Origin: Platerodrilus igneus
Lineage: Eukaryota; Arthropoda; Insecta; Coleoptera; Lycidae
Assembly: GCA_036346225.1 (NCBI GenBank)
Contig: JARFIW010001491.1
Span: 1,736,001-1,800,000 of the forward strand
Direction: 5' to 3'
Length of the DNA stretch: 64,000 nt
Part shown: piece by piece, positions 45,658-56,700 of the stretch
Layout: every line of letters starts with the position of its first letter
How positions within the stretch are numbered: position 1 is the first letter of the stretch
Position numbers and translations under genes: made by a program
Notes under the pieces: model-generated
What the model saw: the letters and a program-made list of their open reading frames with translations, nothing else
What the model was told of the DNA's origin: nothing
Databases searched by the model: none

Positions 45658-46990
45658 TACGATATTATCGAATGCCGGTGTTTTTAAAGTTCAGTTGCTT
45701 ACTGCTCGCCACCTCTCTGTGCCTCTAAAATATCTAAATTAATTTAAAAAATCAACACAATTAAATTTATGCCTCGACTAGCTCAGTTATACCCTGCACA
45801 GAGTGAACGACGATATGATAACAGAGAATATTTACTCATTCCTCTTTAACACTTCATATACCTAAATAAGACAAACGAAAGTCACCAAATTTTATGTAAT
45901 GGGCTAAGAAAATGTACTATTTATAACTCTACGTCCTTGTAATAGCTATAAAAACATTTAAATCGAAGGAAAATAAATATTCTTATTAAATTTGTTCACT
46001 ACCAACATTTTAGCAAAATAATTATGCTTTATATTGAAAGCTTCGTTGAATGTTCAAAAAAACTGTTCCCCTTTTAACGTAATGTTTACGTATCAACTAA
46101 AGTTTTTTGATGACTTTTTACATGTGAGTTTTACGCTTATAAATATTTGAAATAAGACATGCAACATTCAAGAAACCATAAAATTAAATTCTGACCTTGT
46201 ACCTTTTGTTGACCTCTGCGGAAGCTTGTTGAACTAGATTGATTGCTAGTTCCAGTCGTTGACCCTTAGCTTGGCTTTTAACGCAGTGATTCCCAGTTTT
46301 CCACTAACTTGTAGACGTTCTTTAGTGAATTCTCTAGTTGCTTATTTAATTTAACAACATTACTTTGGTAATTAATTGGATCATTTCATAGACCTTTACT
46401 TAGATAGTTTCTTAGAACATTACTTAAATAATTGCTTAGAGCCATAAATTAATTAATGGTAAGATTATGTTTACATTAATTAAATTTAGACTTACGTTTT
46501 TAGTACTAACAGCAGATTTTCACTAACTCGTATTTCACGCACTTCTATTTTTTTTACTTGAATTCTTTGTTATTTAATTTTGTCACTTTTGACTTCACTT
46601 AATTTCAAATTCACGTAATAAATTGGCTTAGACTGGTACACACGTGCGTCGTTAAAGGAATGAATGCATTTTATCAATTTATGCTCCTTATATAGAACAA
46701 AGTCGTTCTCTCCTATCTTTTAACCTATTGGTTTTATTCAAAATTGCTTACTCTATGCATTTAACTCTGCACGTAGACATAATTTTGTATTGGGATTTGT
46801 TAACAAGTATTGTAATTTTATGCTTGGAGCATGACGTAGACATAATTTTGTACAGGAATTTATTAAATTTTCCATTTAATTCCGCACGTATACCAAAACT
46901 TATGGTTCCATATTTTGTTTACCCATGTCGGGCTTTACAAAAATGTGGCGATTTTTACATTTCTCATGTCACGTACGCGTTTTGCACCAA
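45657..46990 (+). repeat. TA-anchored dispersed repeat, copy 5
   Basis: It aligns with the reverse strand of 15531-14300: CGCCACCTCTCTGTGCCTC, TTTATGCCTCGACTAGCTCA, CACAGAGTGAACGACGATAT, TAACACTTCATATACC, GCTAAGAAAATGTAC, later TCACGTAATAAA, GCACGTAGACA and GTCACGTACGC. Within it 46755-46910 holds a two-copy repeat around CGTAGACATAATTTTGTA. At its far end it merges into a LINE relic. Confidence 0.7.
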
Positions 46991-47640
46991 TGGAAACCAC
47001 ATGTTATTAACACATTTATTAAGCTGTCGAAAACTATATTTATTTTAAGACAATTAAAACAAACTCTATCCCATCCAACATTATTAGTGGCGTATCACTC
47101 TCTGTTTCATTCTATATTAACTTACGGAATTCTTCTCTGGGGTCAAGTAGCCTGCATAAGCAAATTATTTCGTCTTCAAAAGAAAGCTATACGAGTACTA
47201 AGCGGAGTCAGACCTAGAACTTCATGCAAACAATTGTTCATTGATTTAAAAATAATGTCCCTACCTTCAGTATACTTTTACGTCGTACTGTTAGAAATTC
47301 ACAGGAATATAAAAAATACATTGTCCACTCTGATATTCACACTCATGATACAAGATCAGCCAAATTAATCGCTCCGTCTTATTCGAGGACAAAATGCTCA
47401 GCAACGAATAAAATTAATATTGCTTTATATAATAAACTTCTTATCAATATTAAAACTCTTAATTATAAAAAATTTAAAACTAAAATAAATACTTACCTTC
47501 TACAAGAATGTTACTATAGTATAGACGATTACCTAAGTGCTAATCTAACAAATCTGTAATTAAATTCAACGCAAATTTATGATTGTTTTCAATAGTTTAC
47601 TTGTTAACCTAACAAATATAGTTTAAATCAAATAAAGTCA
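46990..47640 (+). pseudogene. LINE reverse-transcriptase C-terminal fragment (Jockey/CR1-like)
   Basis: A plus frame reads YHSLFHSILTYGILLWG, then LQKKAIRVLSGVRPRTSCKQ, then LKIMSLPSVYFY. This is the region after the polymerase core in Jockey/CR1-type LINEs (LiYGiilWG, QKRiiR...). After a frame change near 47340 it continues HDTRSAKLI and INIALYNKL to a stop near 47560. The 5' end is missing. An AATAAAGTC sequence near 47630 may be the 3' processing region. Confidence 0.78.
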
Positions 47641-47950
47641 AGCATGACTCATTATTCAAATCTGTAAGAACTAATAGTAGTACAACGTATTTCTTAACTT
47701 TATACAGTCGCCGGTTAAACTTTATTAGAGGTGGGAAAAATAGCAACGATTAAAGAACACGTTAAGAGCTCATCACAGCAGGTCACCTACCATCTGCAGT
47801 AAAAGCGCGGGTTGGGGTGAGATATCGTAGGGCGGGACGAAATGTGGAGATGCAGATATTCATTAGAAAAGGATATCAAGTATAGTACTCCGCCTACTTG
47901 GTTTATGAAGTACCAGGTAGCACATATAGACAGCAGTGCTTTGGAACTTA
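47641..47950. other. Short stretch without recognised features
   Basis: Nothing beyond simple AT-rich sequence is recognised here. Confidence 0.4.
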
Positions 47951-47952
47951 TT

Positions 47953-48090
47953 AGGGCTGTGTCGGCGTATCGATACGACCCCCGTATCGACCCCCCACGA
48001 TACAGCGAAAAATAAATATCGATACTCGATATGTATCGATACGTATCGATACGTATCGATATTCGATACGCCAAATGCCGTATCGCCCTC

Positions 48091-48131
<41 letters not shown>

Positions 48132-48303
48132 AAGTAAGATGTATCTGTAAACAACTCTTATGAAAATAATAAAAGTTAATGGCTCTATAACTACCAGCCC
48201 GATTTGTATTTGTCAATGGCTTTTATTATTTTCATAAGAGTTGTTTACAGATACATCTTACTTCTTATACAATTTTCTTATTGCGGACTGCAAATAACTT
48301 GTC

Positions 48304-48352
<49 letters not shown>

Positions 48353-48722
48353 TTATTTCACAAATATTAAACTTGAAACTTCAATTATTTTGATAACAAA
48401 AAATCTTAAGTGAAAGATCGAATTGTCAGTAAATGCATTATTTTACAACGATCTTGTGATTTTATTCCCAAAGAAAGAGTAGATAAATTATCGATGCCTA
48501 ATCGATTCGTACTGATACTTAATCTACACATCTAAATGTTCCGATACGAATCGCTACATATATCTATACTTCTCGATACGTATCGATATGTATCGATACG
48601 CACCGATACGCATCGATGCATATCGATACGTATCGATATATATCGATATTCGATATATCGATACATATCGATATAGAATATGATCGATATTCGATACTCA
48701 AAATCCCGTATCGCCCACACCT
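47953..48722. repeat. CGATAC-rich non-autonomous element with inserted TA-flanked hairpin
   Basis: The ends are inverted: left TTAGGGCTGTGTCGGCGTAT, right GTATCGCCCACACCTAC, giving a partial terminal repeat TAGG..TGTG..GGCG. Both ends are followed by many overlapping palindromes of the type CGATACGTATCGAT (47970-48070 and 48540-48710). The terminal sequence resembles hAT-type ends, but I could not define an 8-bp target duplication. Its middle is occupied by a TA-flanked hairpin element (48094-48351). Confidence 0.6.
48094..48351. repeat. Hairpin element bracketed by two (TA)n arrays
   Basis: (TA)n at 48094-48129 and 48308-48351 enclose 178 bp. Within it 48131-48178 and 48222-48268 are a perfect 45-bp inverted repeat (GAAGTAAGATGTATCTGTAA and on). 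The right part (CGGACTGCAAATAACTTGTC, then TTTTTATATA) matches the repeat at 30.6 kb. Confidence 0.85.
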
Positions 48723-48729
48723 ACCTATA

Positions 48730-49734
48730 AACCTCATAGATATTTTAACTTATAGACCTCTCTACTTAGGACATTAATCTCGGCCAGAAACCTGTGCATA
48801 TTTTAGCGCTGTATTCGTAGTTCGCGACTTGCCGCTAGGGAAATGGAAAGCTATTTTTACATGCAGCCGTATGGAGCATCCCTTATTTTTCTCATAAATA
48901 ATTATAAATTCTGATTTTATTCAAAATTCCAGTCTTTGAAGTTGAAATATACACAAATTCTTAACAAATACCAATTTAATACTCTTCTTTTCCTATAAGA
49001 ATTTCAAATTATTAAAAAATCAAAATAGCATGCTGGGCAATGTAACCATACATAAATAATATTTTTTCAAAGCACTTTTAAAGCATTTTATGAAACAAAT
49101 ACAGAATGTTTTATCTCTGGTAAGACTAGTTTTCAGGAGATCAATTTAAAGTTTTTGTTAATTTATGTAGTTAAGTCTTATACTATAAAAATTAGAAATG
49201 TTAAGACTTTTAGAATCTTTGATGGTACAGAAGGATTAAGTACATGTATCATTGAGCACACAAAAATCTGGCCATCCTTTTGGGGATAAAATAGTGATTC
49301 TATTGAAGCAAAAAAGTATTATATTAAACAAAATAAAACAACAATATATCTAATTTTTTATACACACTTTTAATTAGAAATAAAAATGTATTATTATAAC
49401 AAGAATCGTATTAGAAACACATTTGCTCAGGTAGATACTTAAATTACAATTCTTACCATCCAATGCACATAAAAATAAATTTCATTATACATTAATATAT
49501 ACACAAATATGAAAGAACTTTGTCACTTCGAGGAATAGCTTGTCTCCACTTTTCTAATGTTTCCACATTCTACAAAGACATGTATTTAGAAACTTAATAG
49601 TATCACTAAACCCCAAAAACACCTTGGGAGCAGAATAAATACTTCTCCTTATGTGTTTGAATGATTTATATCCGGATTTGTACCCAGGGACAAAACAACA
49701 CTTCATATTTTATATCTGTTGATAAGTTATAGTC
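48730..49734. other. AT-rich stretch, nothing recognised
   Basis: No coding, RNA or repeat feature could be supported. Confidence 0.4.
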
Positions 49735-49737
49735 AGG

Positions 49738-51115
49738 GAGTTGTTTTGTCGTTTTGAAGTTCCGTTGGAATTACACTCCGATCAAGGTCGGAACTTCGAA
49801 TCGGCGTTGTTTCAAAACGTCTGCAAGCACCTAGGAATCAGGAAGACTAGAACCACGCCACTTCATCCCCAATCGGATAGAATGGTTGAAAGAATGAACA
49901 GGACGTTAAGGAAGTACCTGACCAAAGTTGTCTCTGAACATCAACGAGACTGGGACCAATATATACAATTGTTCCTACTGGCGTACCGATCTTCGGTACA
50001 TGACAGCACAGGATACTCGCCCGCTTGCATAATGCTAGGACGTGAATTGCGGCTACCATGTGATCTTCAGTTTGGATTTAATCCTGGAGAAGAGATCGCA
50101 GGTGAAGATTACGTTAGTAAGCTTCGTGAAAGATCAAATAGCATTCACAAAAACGTTCGAAAGAATATCCAGGCAGCAAGCGATCGAACGAAATCACAAT
50201 ATGACACGAGAGCACAAGAAGGTGGTTATCAACTTGGAGATTTGGTGTAGTTGTATAATCCACAAAGAAAACGTGGGTTGTCGCCAAAACTACAAAGGCA
50301 ATGGGAAGGCCCGTACGAAGTGATGAAAAGGATTAATGATGTAGTGTACCGGATCAGAAGATCTCCCCGTGGTAAACCGAAAGTGGTACACTTTGACCGT
50401 TTAACATCCTACGCTGGCAACAACCAAGAAAGCTCGAATGATGAGAATGGTGTTCGACAAGTTATTAATCCTGAGCCAAATGTAGATTTTGCGAGCTTTA
50501 TGGCGGCGTATGGTGGTTCCGCTAAGGCGAGATTTGGCGTTGTTGTTGAAAAACAGCAAGATCTGTTTAGAGCACCAGAAAAGTATTCCCTTGCACATTG
50601 TGTAGCTCAAGATTTGGCAATGTCAAGGGGAATAGCTGTTGTTTTCAAGAAAAAGTTTGGTGTGTGGATGAATTAGTACAACAGCAGCCAACTGTAGGAA
50701 AAGCTTTGGTTCTTCAGGATAAAAATCGTTATGTTTACTATCTGGTCACCAAAAATTCTTCATGGCAGAGACCTAGTTATGGACATCTATGGGAGGCTTT
50801 GCTAAATCTTAAGGCGCAGATGATGAAAATGGAGTAACGAAACTAGCGGTGCCCAAGCTAGGCTGTGAACTGGATCGCTTAGATTGGAGGATAGTCCGAA
50901 ATATGCTAGAAGTAGTTTTCCAGGAAACCAACGTCCAGGTCCTTGTTTGTTGTTATCAACCGGTTGCCTAACAAGACCAAGAAAAGAGTGTTGACTGTTA
51001 CTTCCAACGACGTGGTGGATGCACCAGAGGAGATAGCTGCCGATACCGTCATCATTCATCGAATTGGCGTCAAAATGTATTTACAGTTACGAGACGTAAC
51101 GGTTTTAAAGGGGGG
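49738..51115 (+). pseudogene. Gypsy integrase/macrodomain C-terminal pol fragment, broken
   Basis: It contains integrase catalytic Asp ([10 protein letters not shown]) and Glu (MVERMNRT), the C-terminal integrase module ([20 protein letters not shown]), then the macrodomain ([26 protein letters not shown]) and the CCCH finger. Trp in GDLVWLY is a stop (TAG at 50248). A one-base deletion near 50660 shifts frame inside the macrodomain, and a further shift follows near 50825. The Gly before LD in the motif GCGLD is Glu (GCELD). The extension is therefore older than this copy's decay. Confidence 0.88.
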
Positions 51116-51118
51116 GTA

Positions 51119-51650
51119 GTGTTGCGAGCTACTATTAGGCAACCCGTCAAACACACAAGTGCTGTAGGCTCTGCATAGTCTTCAGGATTCGAGAATTCTT
51201 CTAGCAATCAAACACACAAAACGCCGCCAGCACTGTGTATTCTCAATATACCGGGAAGCTTCTCGTAATTACTAGAGTCATATCTTTAACTCAGAGTATA
51301 TATAAGACCGCTAATAAATGCAAGGGTCAGTCTATACTAGAATGTCTAATATTAATTATATCGTTGTAAAGTAATAGTAGTTGAGCTTTTGGAAGTTCAA
51401 GTGTATACATAAATGTTATATGCTGTGTCTAATGTACATGCAGCTTGTAGTATACATAAATAGACAAAGTGTATAATAAATAAATAGTTGTGTTAGTGTT
51501 GTTAATGGACCAATCCTAAATAAGTTAGTTTAAGAAGATATTAGTGCTTGTAAATTCATTAGTGTAATAGTGCTCATTGTTAAGTGGACTAAAACATCTA
51601 TAAATAATGCATATACTGTTAATTAGACTTGTGAACAGTGAGTAATAAAG
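51119..51650 (+). repeat. 3' LTR of the truncated Gypsy copy
   Basis: It starts TGTTGCGAGCTACTATTAGG. The promoter region GAGTATATATAAGACCGCTA and the end region GTGAACAGTGAGTAATAAAG are shared with the 526-bp LTR. The 3' terminus is lost or diverged after 51650. Confidence 0.8.
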
Positions 51651-51937
51651 ACTCTGGTTATATTATATTTAATTATACTGACATACTCTAATGTAATTGA
51701 GAAAGTAAATAAATTTATCTTTATCTATATCTTACTGCGTTATAAAATATGCTAGTTTTTCAAAAGTTTGTTTTATGCGTTTTATTGCCTTCTATTCCTT
51801 ACGCAATGCGTCGAGTTTTAAAGAGAATTGTTATTCTTGAAATTTTTTAAGCAAAGAATCCGTTCTTCTTCCGTAGGCAATCGAGGTGTATACATTTGCT
51901 TTGTCGTACAGTTATCATCGACATGTTGCTATAGTAT

Positions 51938-52463
51938 TGTTGCGATCCACTATTAGGCAACCCGTCAAACATACAAACGCTCGGGGCACAGCGCCTTCTC
52001 AAGGATTCCAGAATTCTTCTAGAAATTACGGGAGCATGAGTCATCCTTGTAATCCAGAGTATATATAAGACCGCTAATGAATGCAAGAGTCAGTCTATAC
52101 TAGAATGTCGTACATAAATTATAACGTGTTAAAGTAATAGTAGTTTTGAGCTTTTAGAAGTTTACATAAATGTGATATGCTGTGTCTAATGTACATGCAG
52201 CTTGTAGTATACATAAATAAATAGAAGTGTATAAACAAATAGTTGTGCTAGTGTTGTTAATGAACCTATGGTAAAGGAGTTAGTTTAAGAAGATATTAGT
52301 GGTTGTAAATTCATTAGTGTAATAGTGCTTCATTGTTGAGTGGACTGAAAACATCTATAAATAAGGCATATACTGTTAATTAGACTTGTGAACAGTGAGT
52401 AATAAAGACCATTATTATTACTTGTTTTAAATTAAAGAAACGCGGTAGTAGTAGCCCGCTACA
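51938..52463 (+). repeat. 5' LTR
   Basis: 526 bp, TG...CA ended. It holds a TATA box (TATATAAG at about 52061) and a likely polyadenylation signal (AATAAAG near 52401). Short GC-rich end CCCGCTACA. Confidence 0.95.
52058..52070 (+). promoter_or_regulatory. LTR TATA box
   Basis: GAGTATATATAAGACC. It is conserved in all three LTRs in the window, including the diverged one at 51.29 kb, which supports a promoter role. Confidence 0.7.
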
Positions 52464-52483
52464 CTGGTGTCAGCCTGTGTGGG
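52464..52483 (+). promoter_or_regulatory. Probable primer-binding site
   Basis: CTGGTGTCAGCCTGTGTGG immediately follows the 5' LTR. TGGTGTCAG-type starts are known primer sites in arthropod Gypsy elements. The matching tRNA was not determined. Confidence 0.6.
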
Positions 52484-52537
52484 GTATATAGTGATTAATT
52501 TAAAACACAAGTCTAAAGACATTTAAGTAGTTTATAT

Positions 52538-53776
52538 ATGCCAGTTACAAGAAATCAGAGTAAGATGGAGGCAGAAACTGTAATGAATTTCCTCAAGGAT
52601 TTTAAATCCGGTATGGAGGAAAGGTCGGCTAAACTAGAATTGACACTTAGTGAAAATGCTGAGAAAATGGAGGAGAGATCGGCTAAACTAGAATTGACAC
52701 TTAGTGAAAATGCTGAGAAAATGGAGGAGAGGTCGGCTAAACTGGAAGTGACACTAAATGAAAAGTTTACTGAAAATGCTGAGAAAATGGAAAGGTTAAG
52801 TGAAAATGCTGCCAAAATGGAAGAAAAGTTGAATGAAAGTACAGCCACGTTAGAACAAAGATTAATGGAAAGTTCCATTGCATTGAAAGAGGATTTCACT
52901 GAACAGGTAAAAACAGTTGAGCAAAAGTTGGATAATAAATTGGTAAAAATGTAAGAAGATGTGATGAGGCTGCAAGAACAAGTGATTTCACTAACAACGC
53001 GACCACTTGAATTACCAAGCCAAGTTGTTAATCAGAACATTCCAGAAATAAGAAGCATGGAAAGAAGCGAGTCAATTCCGTCTAAATTTAAAGTAAAACC
53101 ACCTACATTCGATGGTAAAACACCTTGGCCCACATATTTGAAACAATTTGAAGCTGCTGCAATAGCCAACAGTTGGTGCAACAAAGAGAAGGCTATCTCC
53201 TTAATAGTGGCCCTACGGGGGGAGGCTCTTAACATCTTACAAACGATTCCCGATCACCAGCAGAATGATTACGGCCTCTTAACATCAAAGCTTGAGATGA
53301 GATATATAGATGCTCACCTTCAACAGGTTTACCACGCACAAGTTAAGAACCGCTCGCAAAAGACAAGTGAAAGCCTGCAAGAATTCGAAGCTGACATTGC
53401 CAGGTTAGTTAGATTGGCATACCCAACGGCACCAGACAGCTTCCTCGAACAACTTGCTGTCCAAACATTTGTGGATGGCGTTAAGGATGGCGAAATACAG
53501 CAAGCGCTAAGACTAGCACGGCCAAAGATGTTGGATGACGCACTGGCTCATGCGCTTGAATTTGAAGCAGCTAAGCAGACATCACACAGAATGGGTCACA
53601 AAGTTCAGTCTGCCTTAGAGGAACCTGATCAAGCTCAGAACAGCATAGATGAAATAATCAACCGTGTGGAAAAGCTTGAAAGACAACGACCGCGGAGATG
53701 GGGTCTGCGATGCTGGAACTGCGGCGAAGTTGGTCATATACAGAGATGCTGCACTCAACCAAAAACAACCGGTTGA
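52538..53776 (+). pseudogene. Gypsy gag with one nonsense codon
   Basis: About 412 codons in one frame, interrupted only by TAA at 52952. The N-terminus has three near-identical copies of a 19-residue coiled-coil repeat (EERSAKLELTLSENAEKM). The middle is the capsid-like region (PSKFKVKPPTFDGKTPW, then SLIVALRGEALNIL). The C-terminus has a CCHC zinc knuckle (CWNCGEVGHIQRCC). Two full pieces, 138 and 271 residues, flank the stop. It overlaps pol by about 79 bases; pol is in the -1 frame, with an A-run (CCAAAAAC) in the overlap as a possible slip site. Gag forms the particle and binds the element RNA. Confidence 0.92.
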
Positions 53777-56700
53777 GCAGCAGAAAACTAAAGCAAGTCG
53801 ACGTAGGGGGGCGAACGTCGACAGCACAACGTAGTGCCCCGGAGATTATCATCCGTGCTGCATCGTCGGTGGAAAGTCTGGACAGCATTTATATCGATGG
53901 TAGAATTAATGGTAGGGGTGTCCGATTACTCGTGGATACAGGAGCGACAAAAACTATTGTGAGACCAGATTTGGTTGGTCGTGGAAAAGTGCTACCTGTA
54001 TCGGTGTGTCTTCGAACGGCAAGTGGTGAGAAAATTTGTATTCACGGAGAGACTGCCGTTATGTTGACAATTGGGGACAAATTAATTAATCATCGAGTGT
54101 TGGTAGCTGAAATTACAGAAGAAGTGATCTTGGGAATGGATCTCATGAGAGAATATGGGTTTCATGTGAACATGAAAGAAAATGTGCTTCGGATAGATGA
54201 TGATGAGATTCCATTTCAAGGTAGGAGTAACCAGACGATGCAAGTTCGAATGATTTGCGATATGAAAATACCCGAGAAGGCGGAAATGATAGTAATGGGA
54301 CGCCCGGATGGTACGCTCCGGGAAGGACAAGTATGCATGATGGAAGCAACTGAATCGGGAATGGGTCAGGAGGGACTTCTGATTGGAAGAACGCTGGTAA
54401 AGTCTCGAAATATGGTACCAGTAAGGGTGCTGAACATTAACCCTCATACAGTGACCCTGAAGAAAGGCATGATTGTGGGAAGTTGCATTCCAGTATGTCA
54501 TATTAAACGTTGTATGGACGACACGAAAAATAAACCAACCAACGGTTGCTCACAGAAATTGCTGGATATGTTGATACCCTCGTGTCAAGGATTAAATGGC
54601 GACCAACTGGGCAAGGTAAAAGAACTGGTCGGACGATATCGAGGTGTGTTTGCACTGGATGATAGTGAGAAGGAAGGACGAATGTTGTGCAACACAAGAT
54701 CAATACTGGAGATGCGCAACCGATAAGACAACACCCAGGCGGCTTCCTTTGGCAAAACGTAAGGAAGCTGAGCAAATTATCACCGATATGGAAGAACAGG
54801 GAGTGATTGAACCTCGAATAGTCCATGGGCATCCCCGGTAGTGCTTGTCAAGAAAAGGACGGGTCGACAAGGTTTTGTGTAGACTACCGGCGGCTTAACA
54901 ATGTAACAAAGAAAGACAGCTATCCTTTGCCCAGAATTGATGACACCTTAGATACTCTTTCCGGATCTAAATGGTTTTCGACCTTGGACTTAAAAAGCGG
55001 ATACTGGCAGGTAGGCTTGGAGCCAAACGATAAAGAAAAGACTGCCTTTACAATTGGAACTGGATTATGGCAGTTCAAGGTCATGCCATTTGGATTATGC
55101 AATGCCCCTGCTACTTTTGAACGATTGATGGAGTCGATACTGCGTGGACTGTCTTGGAAGATTTGTCTGGTGTACCTGGACGACGTGATAGTGTTAGGCC
55201 GGTCTTTTGAAGAACACCTTAAGAACCTAGAGGAGATATTCCAAAGATTACGCGGGGCAAACCTTACATTGAGCCCCAAGAAGTGTCACCTATTTGGAAA
55301 AGAGGTGAAATACCTAGGACATGTCGTTTCAGAGACCGGAATAAGAGCTGACCCTGACAAAATAAAAACGGTACAAGAGTGGCCTACACCAGCAGATATA
55401 CACCAACTACGCAGTTTTTTAGGATTGTGCACATGTTACCGACGTTTTATACTTGGGTTTGCAAACATTGCCAGACCGTTAACGAAATTAACCGAAGATG
55501 GACAAGAATATGATTGGAATGACGACTGCCACAGTGCATTTGAACAACTGAAACGGCTACTGGTTACAGCACCAATTTTGAGTTATCCACGGATGGAGGG
55601 GAAATTTGTGTTGGATACCGATGCCAGTAACACAGCTATAGGAAGCGTTCTTTCTCAAGTGCAGGACGGACAAGAAAAAGTTATTGGGTATTTTAGCAAA
55701 GTCTTGTCGCGGCCGGAAAGAAACTATTGTGTGACAAGAAGGGAGCTGTTGGCCGTCGTCAAATCCGTAGAGCACTTTTATAAGTACTTATACGGCCGTA
55801 AATTCCTGTTGAGAACAGACCATGCTGCACTGAAATGGTTATTGCAGTTTCGAAATCCTGAAGGGCAAGTGGCAAGGTGGATAGAGCGGCTGCAGGAATA
55901 TGACTTTGATACAGAACATCGTGTAGGAACTAGCCATCGGAATGCAGACGCTCTATCAAGGAGACCTTGTCCGGTGGACTGCAATCATTGCTCCAAGATG
56001 GAAGAGAAAATAAGTGTCATCCATAGAATGACAGTAACCGATGATACTTGGCAACCCGAAAGAATGCGAGAAGACCAGGAGAATGACGCCGAATTGGGAC
56101 GTATTATTGAGTGGAAAAATAGAGGACAACGACCAGCTTGGGAAGAAATTAGTATTTTAAGTAGGAGCCTGAAGGCATACTGGGAACAGTGGGACTCCTT
56201 GATGATGGAAAATAGAATCTTGAAACGACGCCTGGAATTTGAAGATGGCACTGAGAGACTTCAAGTGATAGTGCCGAGAAGCAGAGTGCCGGAAGTGTTG
56301 CAGCACTTGCACGACGGTATTTCCGGAGGGCACTTTGGCGTGAAAAGAACTCTCGAAAGAGTGAGAGAAAGATTCTATTGGGTGAACTGCAAAGAAGATG
56401 TGAAGGAGTGGTGCCGGAAATGTGAATTGTGTGCCTCTGCAAATGGCCCGGTGACAAAACGGAAAGCCCCAATGAGACAGTATAACGTGGGGAATCCTTT
56501 TGAGAGGGTAGCCATTGATATAGCTGGTCCGTTTCCTGAATCAGAGAAAGGGAATAAATACATCTTGGTTGCAATGGATTATTTTACCAAATGGCCGGAG
56601 GCATATGCTATACCTAACCAAGAAGCCGAGACCGTTGCAGATGTACTAGTGAAGGAGTTGTTTTGTCGCTTTGTAGTTCCGTTGGAATTACACTCCGATC

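Larger units (their letters stand above)
49735..51650 (+). mobile_element. 5'-truncated Ty3/Gypsy copy with 3' LTR
   Basis: Homology to the full element begins abruptly in integrase (matching 56653 onward) and runs through the macrodomain and CCCH finger to a poly-purine GGGGGGG. An LTR follows, starting TGTTGCGAGC at 51119 and ending in homology near 51650. The LTR is clearly more diverged from the 526-bp LTRs than those are from each other, so this copy is older or of a sister subfamily. It lies only about 290 bp upstream of the full element. Confidence 0.88.

Noticed and set aside
47860..48410. Tyr/Ile-rich open frames across TA arrays (also at 11.3, 12.2, 15.5, 30.5, 41.4 and 63.1 kb)
   Set aside because: They only translate (TA)n microsatellites and have no independent coding signal.
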